In this document: piece after piece, positions 1-8,388 of the stretch
How positions within the stretch are numbered: position 1 is the first letter of the stretch
Layout of the letters: each line of letters starts with the position of its first letter
DNA from: JADJOY01 sp016713535 [NCBI: Deltaproteobacteria bacterium]
GTDB taxonomy: Bacteria; JADJOY01
DNA: 64,000 nt
NCBI GenBank assembly: GCA_016713535.1
Contig: JADJOY010000027.1
Coordinates: forward strand, 153,067-217,066
Direction of reading: 5' to 3'
Position numbers and translations under genes: made by a program
The notes under the pieces: generated by a model
Seen by the model: the letters and a program-made list of their open reading frames with translations, nothing else
Told to the model about the DNA's origin: nothing
Database searches by the model: none

Positions 1-140
1 GACCTCACGCTCTCCGACGGCATCTGGACGTGCGGCAAGGACGGCCAGAGCGTGCCCGTCAACCAGGGCTCCCCGACCATCCGGGTCGGCCCCATGACCG
101 GGGGCGGGGCACAGCTCGCGGGCGCCGCAGGGAGGGCCGC
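1..140 (+). CDS. tldD: TldD-like metalloprotease, C-terminal end (partial)
   Basis: The frame beginning at base 1 reads CGKDGQSVPVNQGSPTIRV followed by MTGGG, which matches the conserved C-terminus of TldD/PmbA-family proteins. TldD is the zinc-bearing half of the TldD/TldE protease. The start lies outside the window. No stop follows the motif: the frame stays open to base 546, inside the next gene, so either the stop codon has been changed or there is a sequence error here. The PmbA/TldE gene follows at once, the usual tldD-tldE arrangement. Family assignment is fairly secure; the exact end is not. Confidence 0.6.
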
Positions 141-1499
141 ATGCCCGCCACGATCGCTCCAGTCGCCGAGCTCGCTGCGCTCGCCGAGGGCGTCCTCGCG
201 AAGCTCCTCGAGCGCGGCGCCAGCGAGGCCAAGGTGGTGGCGCGCGCCGGGCAGGACCTCTCGGTGCGGGTGCACAAGGGAGAGGTCGAGCTGGTGGAGG
301 AGGCGGGGACGCGCTCGCTCTCGGTGCGCGCCGCCAAGGGCAAGCAGGTCGCCAGCGCGAGCACCTCCGACGTCACGCGCGGCGGCATCGAGCGCATCGT
401 CGGCGACGTGCTCGAGCTCTGCGACCTCGCCCAGGAAGATCCGTACGCGGGCCTGCCCGATCCATCCGAGCTTGCCACGGGGCCGCATCCCGAGCTCGCG
501 CTCTACGATCCCGCGTGCGGCGAGGTGCGCGCCGCCGAGGCGGTGACGCGCGCGCAGCGTGCCGATCGCGCCGCGTACGACTTCGATCCGCGCATCACCA
601 ACAGCGAGGGTGCCAACTTCGGCCGCACCTCGGGTGCGTTCGCGCTCGCCACGTCGGGCGGCTTCCGCGGCGGCTATCGCGGCTCGTACGCGTCGCTCAG
701 CGTGCATCCGGTGGCCGCCGACGAGGGCGGCAAGAACCGCACGTCGTATTACTGGAGCGCGCGGCGGGTGCTCGCGAACCTCGAGAGCGAGGAAGCGGTG
801 GGCCGCGAGGCGGCGCGGCGCACGCTGCGGCTGCTGGGCGCGCGCAAGGTGCCGACCCAGACCGCGCCGGTGATCTTCGACGCCGACGCGGCACGCTCGA
901 TGATCGGCACCCTCGCCGGCTGCGTCAGCGGCGACGCCATCTACCGGCGCTCGAGCTACCTGGTCAACCGCCTCGGCACCTCGGTGGCGAGCGACCTGGT
1001 CACGATCGTCGACGACCCGCTGATCGCGTCAGGCCCGGGCTCGCGCCCGTTCGACAGCGACGGCCTGCCCTCGCGGAAGAACGTGCTCGTCGAGTGCGGC
1101 CAGCTCGCGACCTACCTCCTCGACGTCTACAGCGCGCGCAAGCTCGGCTTGAAGAGCACCGGCAGCGCCTCCGGCGGCGGCGCCGGTACCAGCAACCTCT
1201 ACCTGCTGCCCGGCGAGAAGACCCGCGAGCAGCTCATCGCCGAGACGCCGCGCGGGCTCTACGTCACCTCGATGATGGGCTTCGGCTTCAACGCCGTGAC
1301 CGGGGACTTCTCGCGCGGTGCGCTCGGCTTCTGGATCGAGAACGGCGAGCTGACGTTTCCGGTCAGCGAGATCACCATCTCGCTCAACTTCAACGACCTC
1401 TTCGCGCGCATCGACGGCGTCGCCAACGACCTCGAGCTCAAGAGCTCGGTCGCCTCCCCCACCTTCCGCGTCGCCGAGATGACCATCGCCGGTACCTGA
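141..1499 (+). CDS. pmbA: PmbA/TldE-like metalloprotease subunit
   Basis: A 452-residue protein of the PmbA/TldD family, close to the family's usual length of about 450. The open frame extends upstream to base 30, but ATG 141 is chosen because it follows GGAGGG and because the upstream frame is unlike the family. The C-terminal half carries family hallmarks: SSYLVNRLGT, the SGGGAGTSNLYL block and GLYVTSMMGFGFN. In characterised members TldE partners TldD, which holds the zinc site; the pair degrades unfolded peptides and matures modified peptides such as microcin B17. The cytoplasmic location and role here are inferred from the family and from the adjacent TldD end. Confidence 0.85.
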   Translation: MPATIAPVAELAALAEGVLAKLLERGASEAKVVARAGQDLSVRVHKGEVELVEEAGTRSLSVRAAKGKQVASASTSDVTRGGIERIVGDVLELCDLAQEDPYAGLPDPSELATGPHPELALYDPACGEVRAAEAVTRAQRADRAAYDFDPRITNSEGANFGRTSGAFALATSGGFRGGYRGSYASLSVHPVAADEGGKNRTSYYWSARRVLANLESEEAVGREAARRTLRLLGARKVPTQTAPVIFDADAARSMIGTLAGCVSGDAIYRRSSYLVNRLGTSVASDLVTIVDDPLIASGPGSRPFDSDGLPSRKNVLVECGQLATYLLDVYSARKLGLKSTGSASGGGAGTSNLYLLPGEKTREQLIAETPRGLYVTSMMGFGFNAVTGDFSRGALGFWIENGELTFPVSEITISLNFNDLFARIDGVANDLELKSSVASPTFRVAEMTIAGT

Positions 1500-1624
1500 T
1501 CAGCGCGGCGGCCTCGAGGTCGGTGTGTATCGCCGGGCAGGCGGCGCGCGCCCCTCCCAGGGGCTACCTGCGCACGATCCGTAGGGGCGGGGCCTGTCCC
1601 CGCCCGCAAAGCTGCCGGCCCGCC
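1500..1624. repeat. Intergenic palindromes (families A and E)
   Basis: This stretch holds a family-A element at 1528-1557 (core CGCCGGGCA...GCCCCTCC) and a family-E hairpin at 1581-1608 (GGGGCGG-GGCCTGT-CCCCGCCC). Family A recurs at 12069, 12357, 53554 and 53861; family E recurs at 46280. No coding frame here looks real. Confidence 0.6.
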
Positions 1625-2440
1625 GGAGACGGGCGCCAGGACGCCCCGGCCTCGCATCCGGATCGGCGCCTCCTTCGGAGGAACGGCCTCCCGGCCGTCC
1701 GCTGTCGGGCGATGATGCCCGCGGCACCCGAGCAGATCGGCGCGGAGACGCCGCAGCCCCTCGCGCCCCCCTTCTCCGATCGATCGCCGACCCGCTGGAG
1801 CGCGCCCGCTTCGTCGGGCGCCAGGACGCCCCGGGCCCGCATCCGGATCGGCACCGCCTTCGGAGGGACGGCCTCCCGGCCGTCCAGTTCGGGCGATGAT
1901 GCCCACAGCACCCGAGCAAATTGGCGCGGAGACGCCGCGGCCCCTCGCGGCACCCCGTTCTCCGACCGAGCGCCGATCCGCTGGAGCGCGCCCGCTCCGT
2001 CGGGCGCCCCGGACGCCTCAGGCTCGCATCCGGATCGGCACCGCCTTCGGAGGGACGGCCTCCCGGCCGTCCAGTTCGGGCGATGATGCCCACAGCACCC
2101 GAGCAAATTGGCGCGGAGACCGCGGCCCTCGCGCCCCTTCCGATCCGCCAACCCACTGGAGCGCGCCGCTTCGTCGGGCGCCAGGCCCCCGGCCTCAACG
2201 GCCCCGGCCGTCCAGTTCGGATGAGCCCACAGCACCAGCATTGGCGCGGACCGGCCTCGCGGCACCCGCTCTCCGACCAGCGCGATCCCTGGAGCGCGCC
2301 CGGGCCCCGGACGCCTCAGGCTCGCATCCGGCCGCGCGGTCCCTCGCGGCACCCGTCAGTCCGATCGATCGTCGACCGGCTGGCGGCGAGACCAGCCCGA
2401 CCGGGCCGTACCAATTTTCCCCAAACCCGCCGTTTCGAAC
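1625..2440. repeat. Decaying ~186-bp tandem repeat
   Basis: The landmark GCATCCGG falls at 1654, 1839, 2026 and 2324. The first three copies are spaced 185 and 187 bp; the last interval is longer and degenerate. Each unit contains the hairpin GACGGCCTCCCGGCCGTCC and a GATGATGCCC...CACCCGAGCA segment. Many small deletions accumulate to the right. Long open frames on both strands are artefacts of the repeated GC-rich sequence. The array ends close to the left edge of the cassette cluster. Confidence 0.75.
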
Positions 2441-2630
2441 TGCCTCGCCCCCGCCCAGCTAGCGCCGCTAGCGCACCGGTGCAGCACCGTGCGATCCTCG
2501 AGCCCACTCGCGGACTTTCTGGTTCCGCCCTCGACCGAACCTCGAACCCGATACACAGGCGAGCCCGCCTCAGATAGCGAAACCCGCCTAGACCGGACCA
2601 TCGGGACCTGCATAGTTCACGCGAATAGAA

Positions 2631-2637
2631 GTTAGAC
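2631..2637 (+). other. Candidate integron core site at left cassette boundary
   Basis: GTTAGAC matches the GTTRRRY core of integron recombination sites and is preceded by AGAA. It lies 38 bp before the amidohydrolase start, where a cassette boundary would be expected. No folded attC arms or attI-like direct repeats are evident beside it, and seven bases match easily by chance. It could be the remnant of an attI or a lost attC. Confidence 0.25.
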
Positions 2638-2674
2638 CGCCTGTGACCGTTAAAGTATTGGAGGCATCGAATCA

Positions 2675-4356
2675 ATGAGACAAGTTCATCGCGCAATAGT
2701 AGTGATGGTGTTCTTCCTTGCCGGAGCGGTGGGAGCGCCCCTCTCGATGGCGCAGGAGCAGCCCCAGGGCATCACTGTGTTCGTGGCGAAGAAGATCATC
2801 ACGATGGATCCGGGCTGGCCAACGGCAACCGCAGTGGCCGTCCGCGACGGCAGGATTCTGTCTGTCGGCTCGCTCGAGGACCTGAAGCCGTGGCTCGAAT
2901 CGGCTCCACATGAAATCGACCGCAGGTTCGCGGACAAGATCCTGACGCCGGGCATGATCGAGCCGCACGGTCATCCGGTGCTCGGAGGCACCTCGCTGAC
3001 GCGACCCCTCCTGAGCTACCTCCCGCTGCCGAGCCCCTACGGAGCGCCGTTTCCGGGCATAAAGACCGCGACCGAAGCCGCGGCCAAGTTGAAGGAATAC
3101 GTTGCGCAGGCGAAGTCGCCCGACGAGACCGTGCTCGCCTGGGGCTATGACGTCATCGCCATGGGCGGCAAGCACCTCGACAAGACGGTCCTCGACAAGG
3201 TCTCTAAATCACCAAGGAGCATCTCAAGACCAACGGCGTGATGGCCGACGCCGACGGCGAGCCCAACGGTCAGTTCCTCGGTACGACGGCCGCGCAGTTG
3301 GTCCTGGCGGAGCCGCTCACGCAGCTGTTCGCGCCCGAGGTCGCGCTGAAGAACGTGAATTTCCTCATGGACCTGAGTCGCCAGAACGGAATCACCACGA
3401 CCTCGGAACTGGCGTTCGGGGCCATCAACCTTCCGGTCGAGCAAAAGGTCTTCGAGGCGTATTTCAATGATCCAGCCAGCCCGATGCGGTGTGTCGTGGT
3501 GGCCGACGCAACCACCATTACCGCCGAAAAGGGCGAAGGGGCGATCGCGTTCGTGCAGGGCCTGGCCAGGCGCAACACCGACAAGCTCATGTTCAACGGC
3601 GTCAAGTTCTTCTCTGACGATTCCTTCCTGAGCCTCGGCATGGTCATGGAGAACCCCGGGTACACGGACGGCCGGAAGGGGATCTTCATCCTGCCGCCGG
3701 ACAAGATGGTCGAAACCTGGATGCCGTGGTGGAAAGCGGGTTTCCAGATCCACGTGCACACCAACGGCAACGGCGGCAACGAGGCCACGTTGCGCGCCCT
3801 GGAGGGCCTGATGCGGGCGCAGCCGCGCTTCGGGCACCGCTTCACGTTCACGCACTACGGCATGTCTACGCCGGAGCAGACCACGCGTATTGCCGCGCTT
3901 GGCGGCATCACCAGTGTCAATCCCTACTACCTGCACAGCCGGGCGGAGTTCAACGCCCCCTACGTGGGCGTCGACCGCGCGTACAGCGCCGCGCGGCTGA
4001 AGACGCTCGTCGATGCCGGCGTGCCGACTTCGCTGCATACGGATACGCCAGTCGCGCCACCGTTCCCGCTCGAAGAGATGTGGATCGCGGTCAACCGCTT
4101 CGGGCTTTCGGGCAAGGTGCTCGCACCCGAAGAACGGATCAGTGTCCACCAGGCGCTTCGCATGGTCACGATCGATGCAGCCTATACGCTCGGCGTCGAG
4201 GACAAGGTCGGCAGCATCGCTGCGGGCAAGTTCGCCGACTTCGCCGTGCTGGAGAATGACCCGTACGCGGTGCCCAAGGAGAACATCCGGGACATCAAGG
4301 TATGGGGGACCGTGGTGAGCGGCGTCGTTTTCCCTGCCTCTGAGATCAGACCCTGA
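2675..4356 (+). pseudogene. Exported amidohydrolase (YtcJ-like), damaged
   Basis: ATG 2675 is preceded by GGAGG ten bases upstream. The product begins with a signal peptide (VVMVFFLAGAVGAPLSMAQ) and is an amidohydrolase-3 (YtcJ-type) metal-dependent hydrolase. Visible motifs are the entry metal site EPHGHP, HVHTNGNGGNEATL, FTHYGMSTPEQ and HTDTPVAPPFPLEEM, ending in the usual KFADFAVLENDPY. The first frame stops at 3241. The second resumes as ITKEHLKTNGVMADADGE directly after an in-frame TAA near 3204. Residues the family has between DKVS and ITKEH, roughly 25-30, are missing, so a small internal deletion and frame change broke the gene. Substrate unknown. The GC content looks lower than in chromosomal neighbours, and an attC site follows 12 bp after the stop. 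Confidence 0.8.
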
Positions 4357-4367
4357 GCGAGAGAACG

Positions 4368-4428
4368 GTCTAACAATCGGTTGCAGCGGACGGCGCTGGC
4401 GCGCCGCCGCTGAACCGAGACGTTATGC
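4368..4428 (+). other. attC recombination site 1
   Basis: R'' GTCTAAC (4368-4374) and R' GTTATGC (4422-4428) bound an imperfect inverted repeat. The left arm TCGGTTGCAGCGGACGGCGC pairs with TCGGTTCAGCGGCGGCGC read from the other arm, leaving one unpaired G and one unpaired A on one side. These are the extrahelical bases typical of folded attC sites. At 61 bp it is a normal short attC. It closes the amidohydrolase cassette and is almost identical to attC 3. Confidence 0.85.
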
Positions 4429-4752
4429 GATCCCCGGTTTTCGCCAGGTGGTCCCGATGAGCATCGCGCGGGTGTTCCAACTGGGCTGTTGTACGCCTGG
4501 TGCCGCCACCAGGCAGTCGATAGCTGGCTCGGGTTCCTCGCGTCCGTCGGACTACTTATCGTCTGGTTCTGGCATGAGCGCGGAACGGCCAGGGGGCCGT
4601 TCGGGCAACCCGTTCTCGCCGAACCAGTGACCAACGCGGCGATCCTGATCGTCCTCGTGGTTCTCAGCCTCGCCACGATCGCTACCGCCTTCCTTCAACC
4701 GTCCGTCTGGTTTCAGCGCCGCCGCACTCATCAGTCGCGAAAGGGATGCACC
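4429..4752 (+). other. Cassette leader with membrane-like open frame
   Basis: In frame with the following gene, this stretch can encode about 88 residues from TTG 4489, with two hydrophobic segments (LASVGLLIVWFW and AAILIVLVVLSLATIATAF). It may be a two-helix protein fused to, or decayed in front of, the gene at 4753. There is no good ATG start, and a TTG start with no clear ribosome site is weak. No other feature is seen. Confidence 0.3.
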
Positions 4753-5244
4753 ATGTCCTTGTTCAAGAAGAAGCTCGACGTGGTTCAGATCGGCACGGCA
4801 CTGCTGGCGTTCGCTCAGGAGCCGGATCCGGGGAGTCCCGCCTCGCGATCTGCTTCCCTCTCGGCATCCAGCCCTCGACGAATCGCGAACGAGATGCTGT
4901 TCCTCCGCATCTTTGCTGTCGACTTCGGCGTTGCGATGGCCGTAGACGGGCCAAAAAAAGGACAGATCCTGGACATCTTTTACGAGCACGTTCGACGCAT
5001 CGGGGCACTACTGGGGCTCCCGCCCAGTTCGAGGCGGACCTCCGCACCCGATCATTCGCGCACCGTAGCGGTGCGCGACACCGGAGGTGGCGGCGCAATG
5101 CTCCAGGCTATCGGCAGCACATTCGTCACATCGTGCGACGGTGCATGCGACGACTCATTGTCGGCAGCCATGGACGCAGGCATGACCTTCGGCATGGTGC
5201 AAAGATCCGTCAAAGATTTCCTTGGCTCCATCCGTATCGCATGA
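4753..5244 (+). CDS. Cassette-encoded protein of unknown function
   Basis: A predicted 163-residue protein starting MSLFKKKLDVVQIGTALL. ATG 4753 is preceded by AAAGGG eight bases upstream. I do not recognise a family. The N-terminal half looks helical (NEMLFLRIFAVDFGVAMAVDGPKKGQILDIFYEHVRRIG) and the C-terminus reads AMLQAIGSTFVTSCDGACDD. Between roughly 5010 and 5070 an alternative frame reads APAQFEADLRTRSFAHR, more protein-like than the annotated frame, so a pair of compensating indels may lie there. The gene occupies cassette 4423-5382 between attC sites 1 and 2 and has the cassette orientation. Confidence 0.55.
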   Translation: MSLFKKKLDVVQIGTALLAFAQEPDPGSPASRSASLSASSPRRIANEMLFLRIFAVDFGVAMAVDGPKKGQILDIFYEHVRRIGALLGLPPSSRRTSAPDHSRTVAVRDTGGGGAMLQAIGSTFVTSCDGACDDSLSAAMDAGMTFGMVQRSVKDFLGSIRIA

Positions 5245-5296
5245 TGGCAGAGATAGCGGGCCGGGGGTGTACGGTCCCGCGCTTGGCTGATTGGTC

Positions 5297-5388
5297 GCAC
5301 AACTATGCGCTGCAGCAGACGGCACCCCGGGGGCCGTGGGCATTCAGCCCACGGTAGTCTGGGGCCGCTGCTGAGCGCGGCGTTAGGC
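5297..5388 (+). other. attC recombination site 2 (long, with inner hairpin)
   Basis: R' GTTAGGC (5382-5388) fits GTTRRRY exactly; R'' GCACAAC (5297-5303) is degenerate. The left arm GCGCTGCAGCAGACGGCACCCC pairs with the complement of GGGGCCGCTGCTGAGCGC, with unpaired G and A bases on one side as in attC 1. The loop between the arms holds a second hairpin, CCGTGGGC-ATTCA-GCCCACGG, at about 5334-5354. At 92 bp it is longer than attC 1 and 3 but within the known range. Confidence 0.75.
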
Positions 5389-5679
5389 CACTTCAACCAA
5401 CGCTCCAAAGGAGACCCAAATGGCAGACACACCCCCGCTCTTGGTCAACGGCTTCGTGAAGTCCAAGCTCGTCCCTTTTCGCTTTGAGAAGGACGCCTCC
5501 GCTACGCCAGAAGCGTTCAAGGCTCGTGCTCGCTTTTTCGACCTTCTGGAGTTGGAGCGCCTAAAGAAGCTCGACGAGCCATCCCTTGTTTCCAGCTTGC
5601 ACGGCGAGATCGCGCGTGTCTTGTTCACGATCCCCTACTGGGTCTTCTTCCCGGAGTCCTTTCCGGGAGAAGCAGCACT

Positions 5680-5687
5680 AATCCAGA
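5680..5687. repeat. IS66 target-site duplication, left
   Basis: AATCCAGA directly abuts the left terminal repeat and is repeated exactly at 8381-8388. Eight bases is the IS66-family duplication length. Confidence 0.93.
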
Positions 5688-5709
5688 GTATCCGTCCGGT
5701 AGTCCCATG
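5688..5709. repeat. IS66 left terminal inverted repeat
   Basis: It begins GTATCCGTCCGGTAGTCCC and matches the complement of 8359-8380 at 21 of 22 positions. Confidence 0.92.
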
Positions 5710-5784
5710 GGGCCGGTGCGAAGGGGCCGCAGCTCGCGTGATCCGCGGCGGGCAGGTCCGTCGGTTGTAGAGGTCGGGTACGGC

Positions 5785-7425
5785 TTAGTCGGCGGCGACT
5801 GATGAAGCTTGGGGGTGAGCGCTGGCCCAGCGATCGGGCAGGAGCTCGGCCATGCGGTGAGCGGGCCATCCCACGGCGAGCTTCTCGATCACGTCCGTGA
5901 GGTACGGCAGGGGTGCCACGCCGTGCTGCACGCAAGTCCGCATCAAGCTGTAGAGCCGCGCCGAGCGTCGGGCTGCGTCGTGCGACCCGGCAAAGAGATA
6001 GTTTCGACGGCCCAGTGCGAGGTCTCGGATCTGGCGCTCGCAGAGGTTGTTGTCGAGTGACAGCCGTCCGTCCTCGACGAAACGCGTGAGCGCCGTCCAG
6101 TGGTTCAAGAAGTAGCTCGCCGCCTGCGCCAACGCTGAGCTCGGCGGCTCGTCGCGCACCGTCGCGACCAGCCAGCGTTGGAGCTTCTCGAGTGCTGGAA
6201 ACGATCGTTCCTGGCGTTGCACCGCCCGCGCTTCGGGCGTGAGCTCCTTCAAGTCGGCGAGCTCCTCGAGCTTGTATAGCCGCCGGATCAGGAGCAGCGG
6301 ATACGCCACCCGGCAGTCCGTGTCCTTGAGGTCGACGAGCCGCCGCCGCGCGTGCGCCATGCAGCCGACCTCGATCGCTTCGGCGACGCGCCCGTTGTAG
6401 ACGCGGTCGAACACGTTGGCGGCATCGGCCTGCACATACCCTTTCCGCCCCGTGAGGAAGAGCCACGGCCCGTCCTCGCCCTTGCCGGTCTCGGCGTACT
6501 CGAAGAGCACGTCGCGATCGTCCCCCACGTAGCACCACATCGTGCCGCGCTGGATGTGGTCGGGGGTCTCCGGTGCGAGCACCTTGAGACCGGATCCATC
6601 GGTCCGCACGACGTACGCGGCGCGCACCCGGTCGGCCAGCACCTCGATGACGGGCGCCACCAGATCGCCGACTCCCGCGATCCAGTCCGCGAGCGTCGAC
6701 ACGGGCACCGTCACGCCGCTGCGCGCGAACATGCGGTGCTGGCGGTGAACGGGCCCGTGGTCGAGGAATTTGGTCACCGTCACGTACGCCAGCAGCGAAG
6801 GAGCGGCGGTGCAGCCGAACGGCTTCACCGGGCCGGGTGCGGTGTGGACGCCGAGCTTGCAGCGGCCACAGGCGTACTTACCGAGCCGCCACTCGTGCTC
6901 CACGAAGTGCCCGGGGACGTACTCGAGCACGCGCGAGGCGTCGGAGCCGATCCGTCGCTCGGGCTGACCGCAACGCGGGCACGTCCGCGCCCCGGGCTCG
7001 AGCTCGACGCGATGCTCGCAGCGCTCGACCTTTCGCCGGTCGACGCTCGGCGCGCGCTTGCGGTGAATGGCCGGCCGGCTCTCGTCGAGCTCCTTCTCGA
7101 GCTCGGCGTCCGCCTCGGCATCGGCCCGCACCTGCTCGGGCTTCGGCTCGGCTGGGGTGTCCTGGGCCGTGAGCTGCTCGAGCAAGAGCGCGAGCTGCCC
7201 GGGGTCGACCTTTTCGCTTCGCTTGCCCGTGCGCTCGCTACGGAGCTTGTGGATGAGCAGCGAGAGCTCGCGATTCTTGTCGAGCACCGCACCCAGCGCC
7301 GCGACGAACAGATCGAACGCCTCGTCGGTGCGGCCTTCGGCCACCAGCGCTTGCGCGTTGGTGCGCACGTCCTCTGGCGAGAGGACGTTTCGCGAAGCGG
7401 ACGAGGGCGCCGAGGACGACGGCAT
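5785..7425 (-). CDS. tnpC: IS66-family transposase TnpC
   Basis: A 546-residue DDE transposase of normal IS66 length. In order it shows an N-terminal leucine-zipper-like region (about 35-75), an acidic linker, the zinc-finger segment CEHRVELEPGARTCPRCGQ with a second CGRC pair, the catalytic core with VRTDGSG and GYVQADAANVFD, and the C-terminal block DNNLCERQIRDLALGRRNY that carries the catalytic glutamate and ends in a TnpC-type tail. It catalyses strand transfer of the element together with TnpA and TnpB. No frameshift or missing catalytic residue is seen. Confidence 0.95.
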   Translation of the reverse strand: MPSSSAPSSASRNVLSPEDVRTNAQALVAEGRTDEAFDLFVAALGAVLDKNRELSLLIHKLRSERTGKRSEKVDPGQLALLLEQLTAQDTPAEPKPEQVRADAEADAELEKELDESRPAIHRKRAPSVDRRKVERCEHRVELEPGARTCPRCGQPERRIGSDASRVLEYVPGHFVEHEWRLGKYACGRCKLGVHTAPGPVKPFGCTAAPSLLAYVTVTKFLDHGPVHRQHRMFARSGVTVPVSTLADWIAGVGDLVAPVIEVLADRVRAAYVVRTDGSGLKVLAPETPDHIQRGTMWCYVGDDRDVLFEYAETGKGEDGPWLFLTGRKGYVQADAANVFDRVYNGRVAEAIEVGCMAHARRRLVDLKDTDCRVAYPLLLIRRLYKLEELADLKELTPEARAVQRQERSFPALEKLQRWLVATVRDEPPSSALAQAASYFLNHWTALTRFVEDGRLSLDNNLCERQIRDLALGRRNYLFAGSHDAARRSARLYSLMRTCVQHGVAPLPYLTDVIEKLAVGWPAHRMAELLPDRWASAHPQASSVAAD

Positions 7426-7527
7426 CGGTGCGTAGCCGGAAGGAATGTTGCTCGCGGACGGATATGCAGCACACGTGTTTCGCGAACAAGAGGTCGGACG
7501 AACGAAATCGGAAAAGATTCACGAAGC

Positions 7528-7917
7528 TCACCCGAACGTCGCGGTGGAGCGTGGGATCGGCTTCGCAGCGCGATACCAACGTCGCTGCCGTGTGGCTCGT
7601 CGCAGATCGATCCCTTCGAGAATCATCGTGAGCTCGGCCGCGTCGACCTCGATGTGCCGAGCGCCGATCAGTGGCGCCTTGGGGAGCGTGAACGTCCCGC
7701 GCTCGAGACGCTTGTAGACGAGCAGGTATCCCGTGCGATCCCACACGAGGATTTTGATCCGGTTTCGCCGACGGTTGAGCCAGCAGAACAGATGCCCGGA
7801 GAGTGGATCCTGACGGATCACCTCGCGCGTCGCGGCGGCCAAGCCGTCGAAGCCGCGGCGTAGATCGATCGGCTCGGACGCGATGTAGACCTGAACGGCC
7901 GACGGGAGCGTCAGCAC
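7528..7917 (-). CDS. tnpB: IS66 accessory protein TnpB
   Basis: A 129-residue protein. GTG 7917 is chosen because it gives the family N-terminus VLTLPSAVQVYIASEPIDLRRGFDGL and overlaps the tnpA stop by seven bases, implying translational coupling. The family core GHLFCWLNRRRNRIKILVWDRTGYLLVYKRLERG is complete. IS66 TnpB is needed for transposition of this family, but its biochemical role is not settled. Confidence 0.92.
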   Translation of the reverse strand: MLTLPSAVQVYIASEPIDLRRGFDGLAAATREVIRQDPLSGHLFCWLNRRRNRIKILVWDRTGYLLVYKRLERGTFTLPKAPLIGARHIEVDAAELTMILEGIDLRRATRQRRWYRAAKPIPRSTATFG

Positions 7918-8285
7918 GCACTCGGCCCCGCGACCACGTCCAAGACCTGGCGCAGCTCGGCCGGGTCGACTCCCGGTGGCACGCGGATGCGCTCGCCACC
8001 GACCAGAACGATCTCGATGATCGGCGCATCGAAGGCCGTCGTCGGCGCATCGCAGCGATCCACGACGCGCACCGGGTGGAACTGAACCGCGCGCGGGTTC
8101 AGCGGCGCATCGAGATCCTTCGCCCAACGCAGGATTCGCTTCGGATCGAGCTGGTAGCGGCGAGCGAATGCCGCGGCGCTCGCTTCGCTCTCACGCCACG
8201 CCTCCACAACTCGCCGCGCATCGGCCTCACGCCAGTACCTGCGCCGAGCGATCTGCCAAACCTCGTCGTTCCTGTCTGTCCGCAT
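7911..8285 (-). CDS. tnpA: IS66 accessory protein TnpA
   Basis: A 124-residue protein with an N-terminal helix-turn-helix-like region (WREADARRVVEAWRESEASAAAFARRYQLDPKRILRWAKDL), as in IS66 TnpA. ATG 8285 is preferred over the longer frame from 8312 because GGAGAGGAGAC precedes it at normal spacing. It is first in the tnpABC operon and its stop overlaps the tnpB start. Probably involved in DNA binding by the transposition complex. Confidence 0.9.
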   Translation of the reverse strand: MRTDRNDEVWQIARRRYWREADARRVVEAWRESEASAAAFARRYQLDPKRILRWAKDLDAPLNPRAVQFHPVRVVDRCDAPTTAFDAPIIEIVLVGGERIRVPPGVDPAELRQVLDVVAGPSAC

Positions 8286-8358
8286 CGCGCGTCTCCTCTC
8301 CTCGATCCTCACCGCGATCGAGGAGGCAGAGCTTCACGCGAGCCGCCGCACGACGGAA

Positions 8359-8380
8359 CATGGAACTACCGGACGGATAC
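8359..8380. repeat. IS66 right terminal inverted repeat
   Basis: Complement of the left end, ending CCGGACGGATAC, with one mismatch in 22. Confidence 0.92.
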
Positions 8381-8388
8381 AATCCAGA
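8381..8388. repeat. IS66 target-site duplication, right
   Basis: AATCCAGA, identical to 5680-5687. Confidence 0.93.

Larger units (their letters stand above)
5688..8380 (-). mobile_element. Complete IS66-family insertion sequence
   Basis: A 2693-bp element with near-perfect terminal inverted repeats and an exact 8-bp duplication (AATCCAGA) on both sides. It carries the three standard genes tnpA, tnpB and tnpC, all on the minus strand and apparently intact. The clean duplication and intact frames indicate a fairly recent insertion. It sits inside a cassette-borne deiminase gene and transcribes against it. Confidence 0.95.

Noticed and set aside
2316-2696. Minus-strand frame at the expected position of an integron integrase
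   Set aside because: Its 126 residues show no tyrosine-recombinase boxes or integron-specific patch. It overlaps the decaying repeat and looks like chance.
6352-7863. 503-codon plus-strand frame inside the IS element
   Set aside because: It is antisense to tnpC and tnpB, which have full IS66 motifs.
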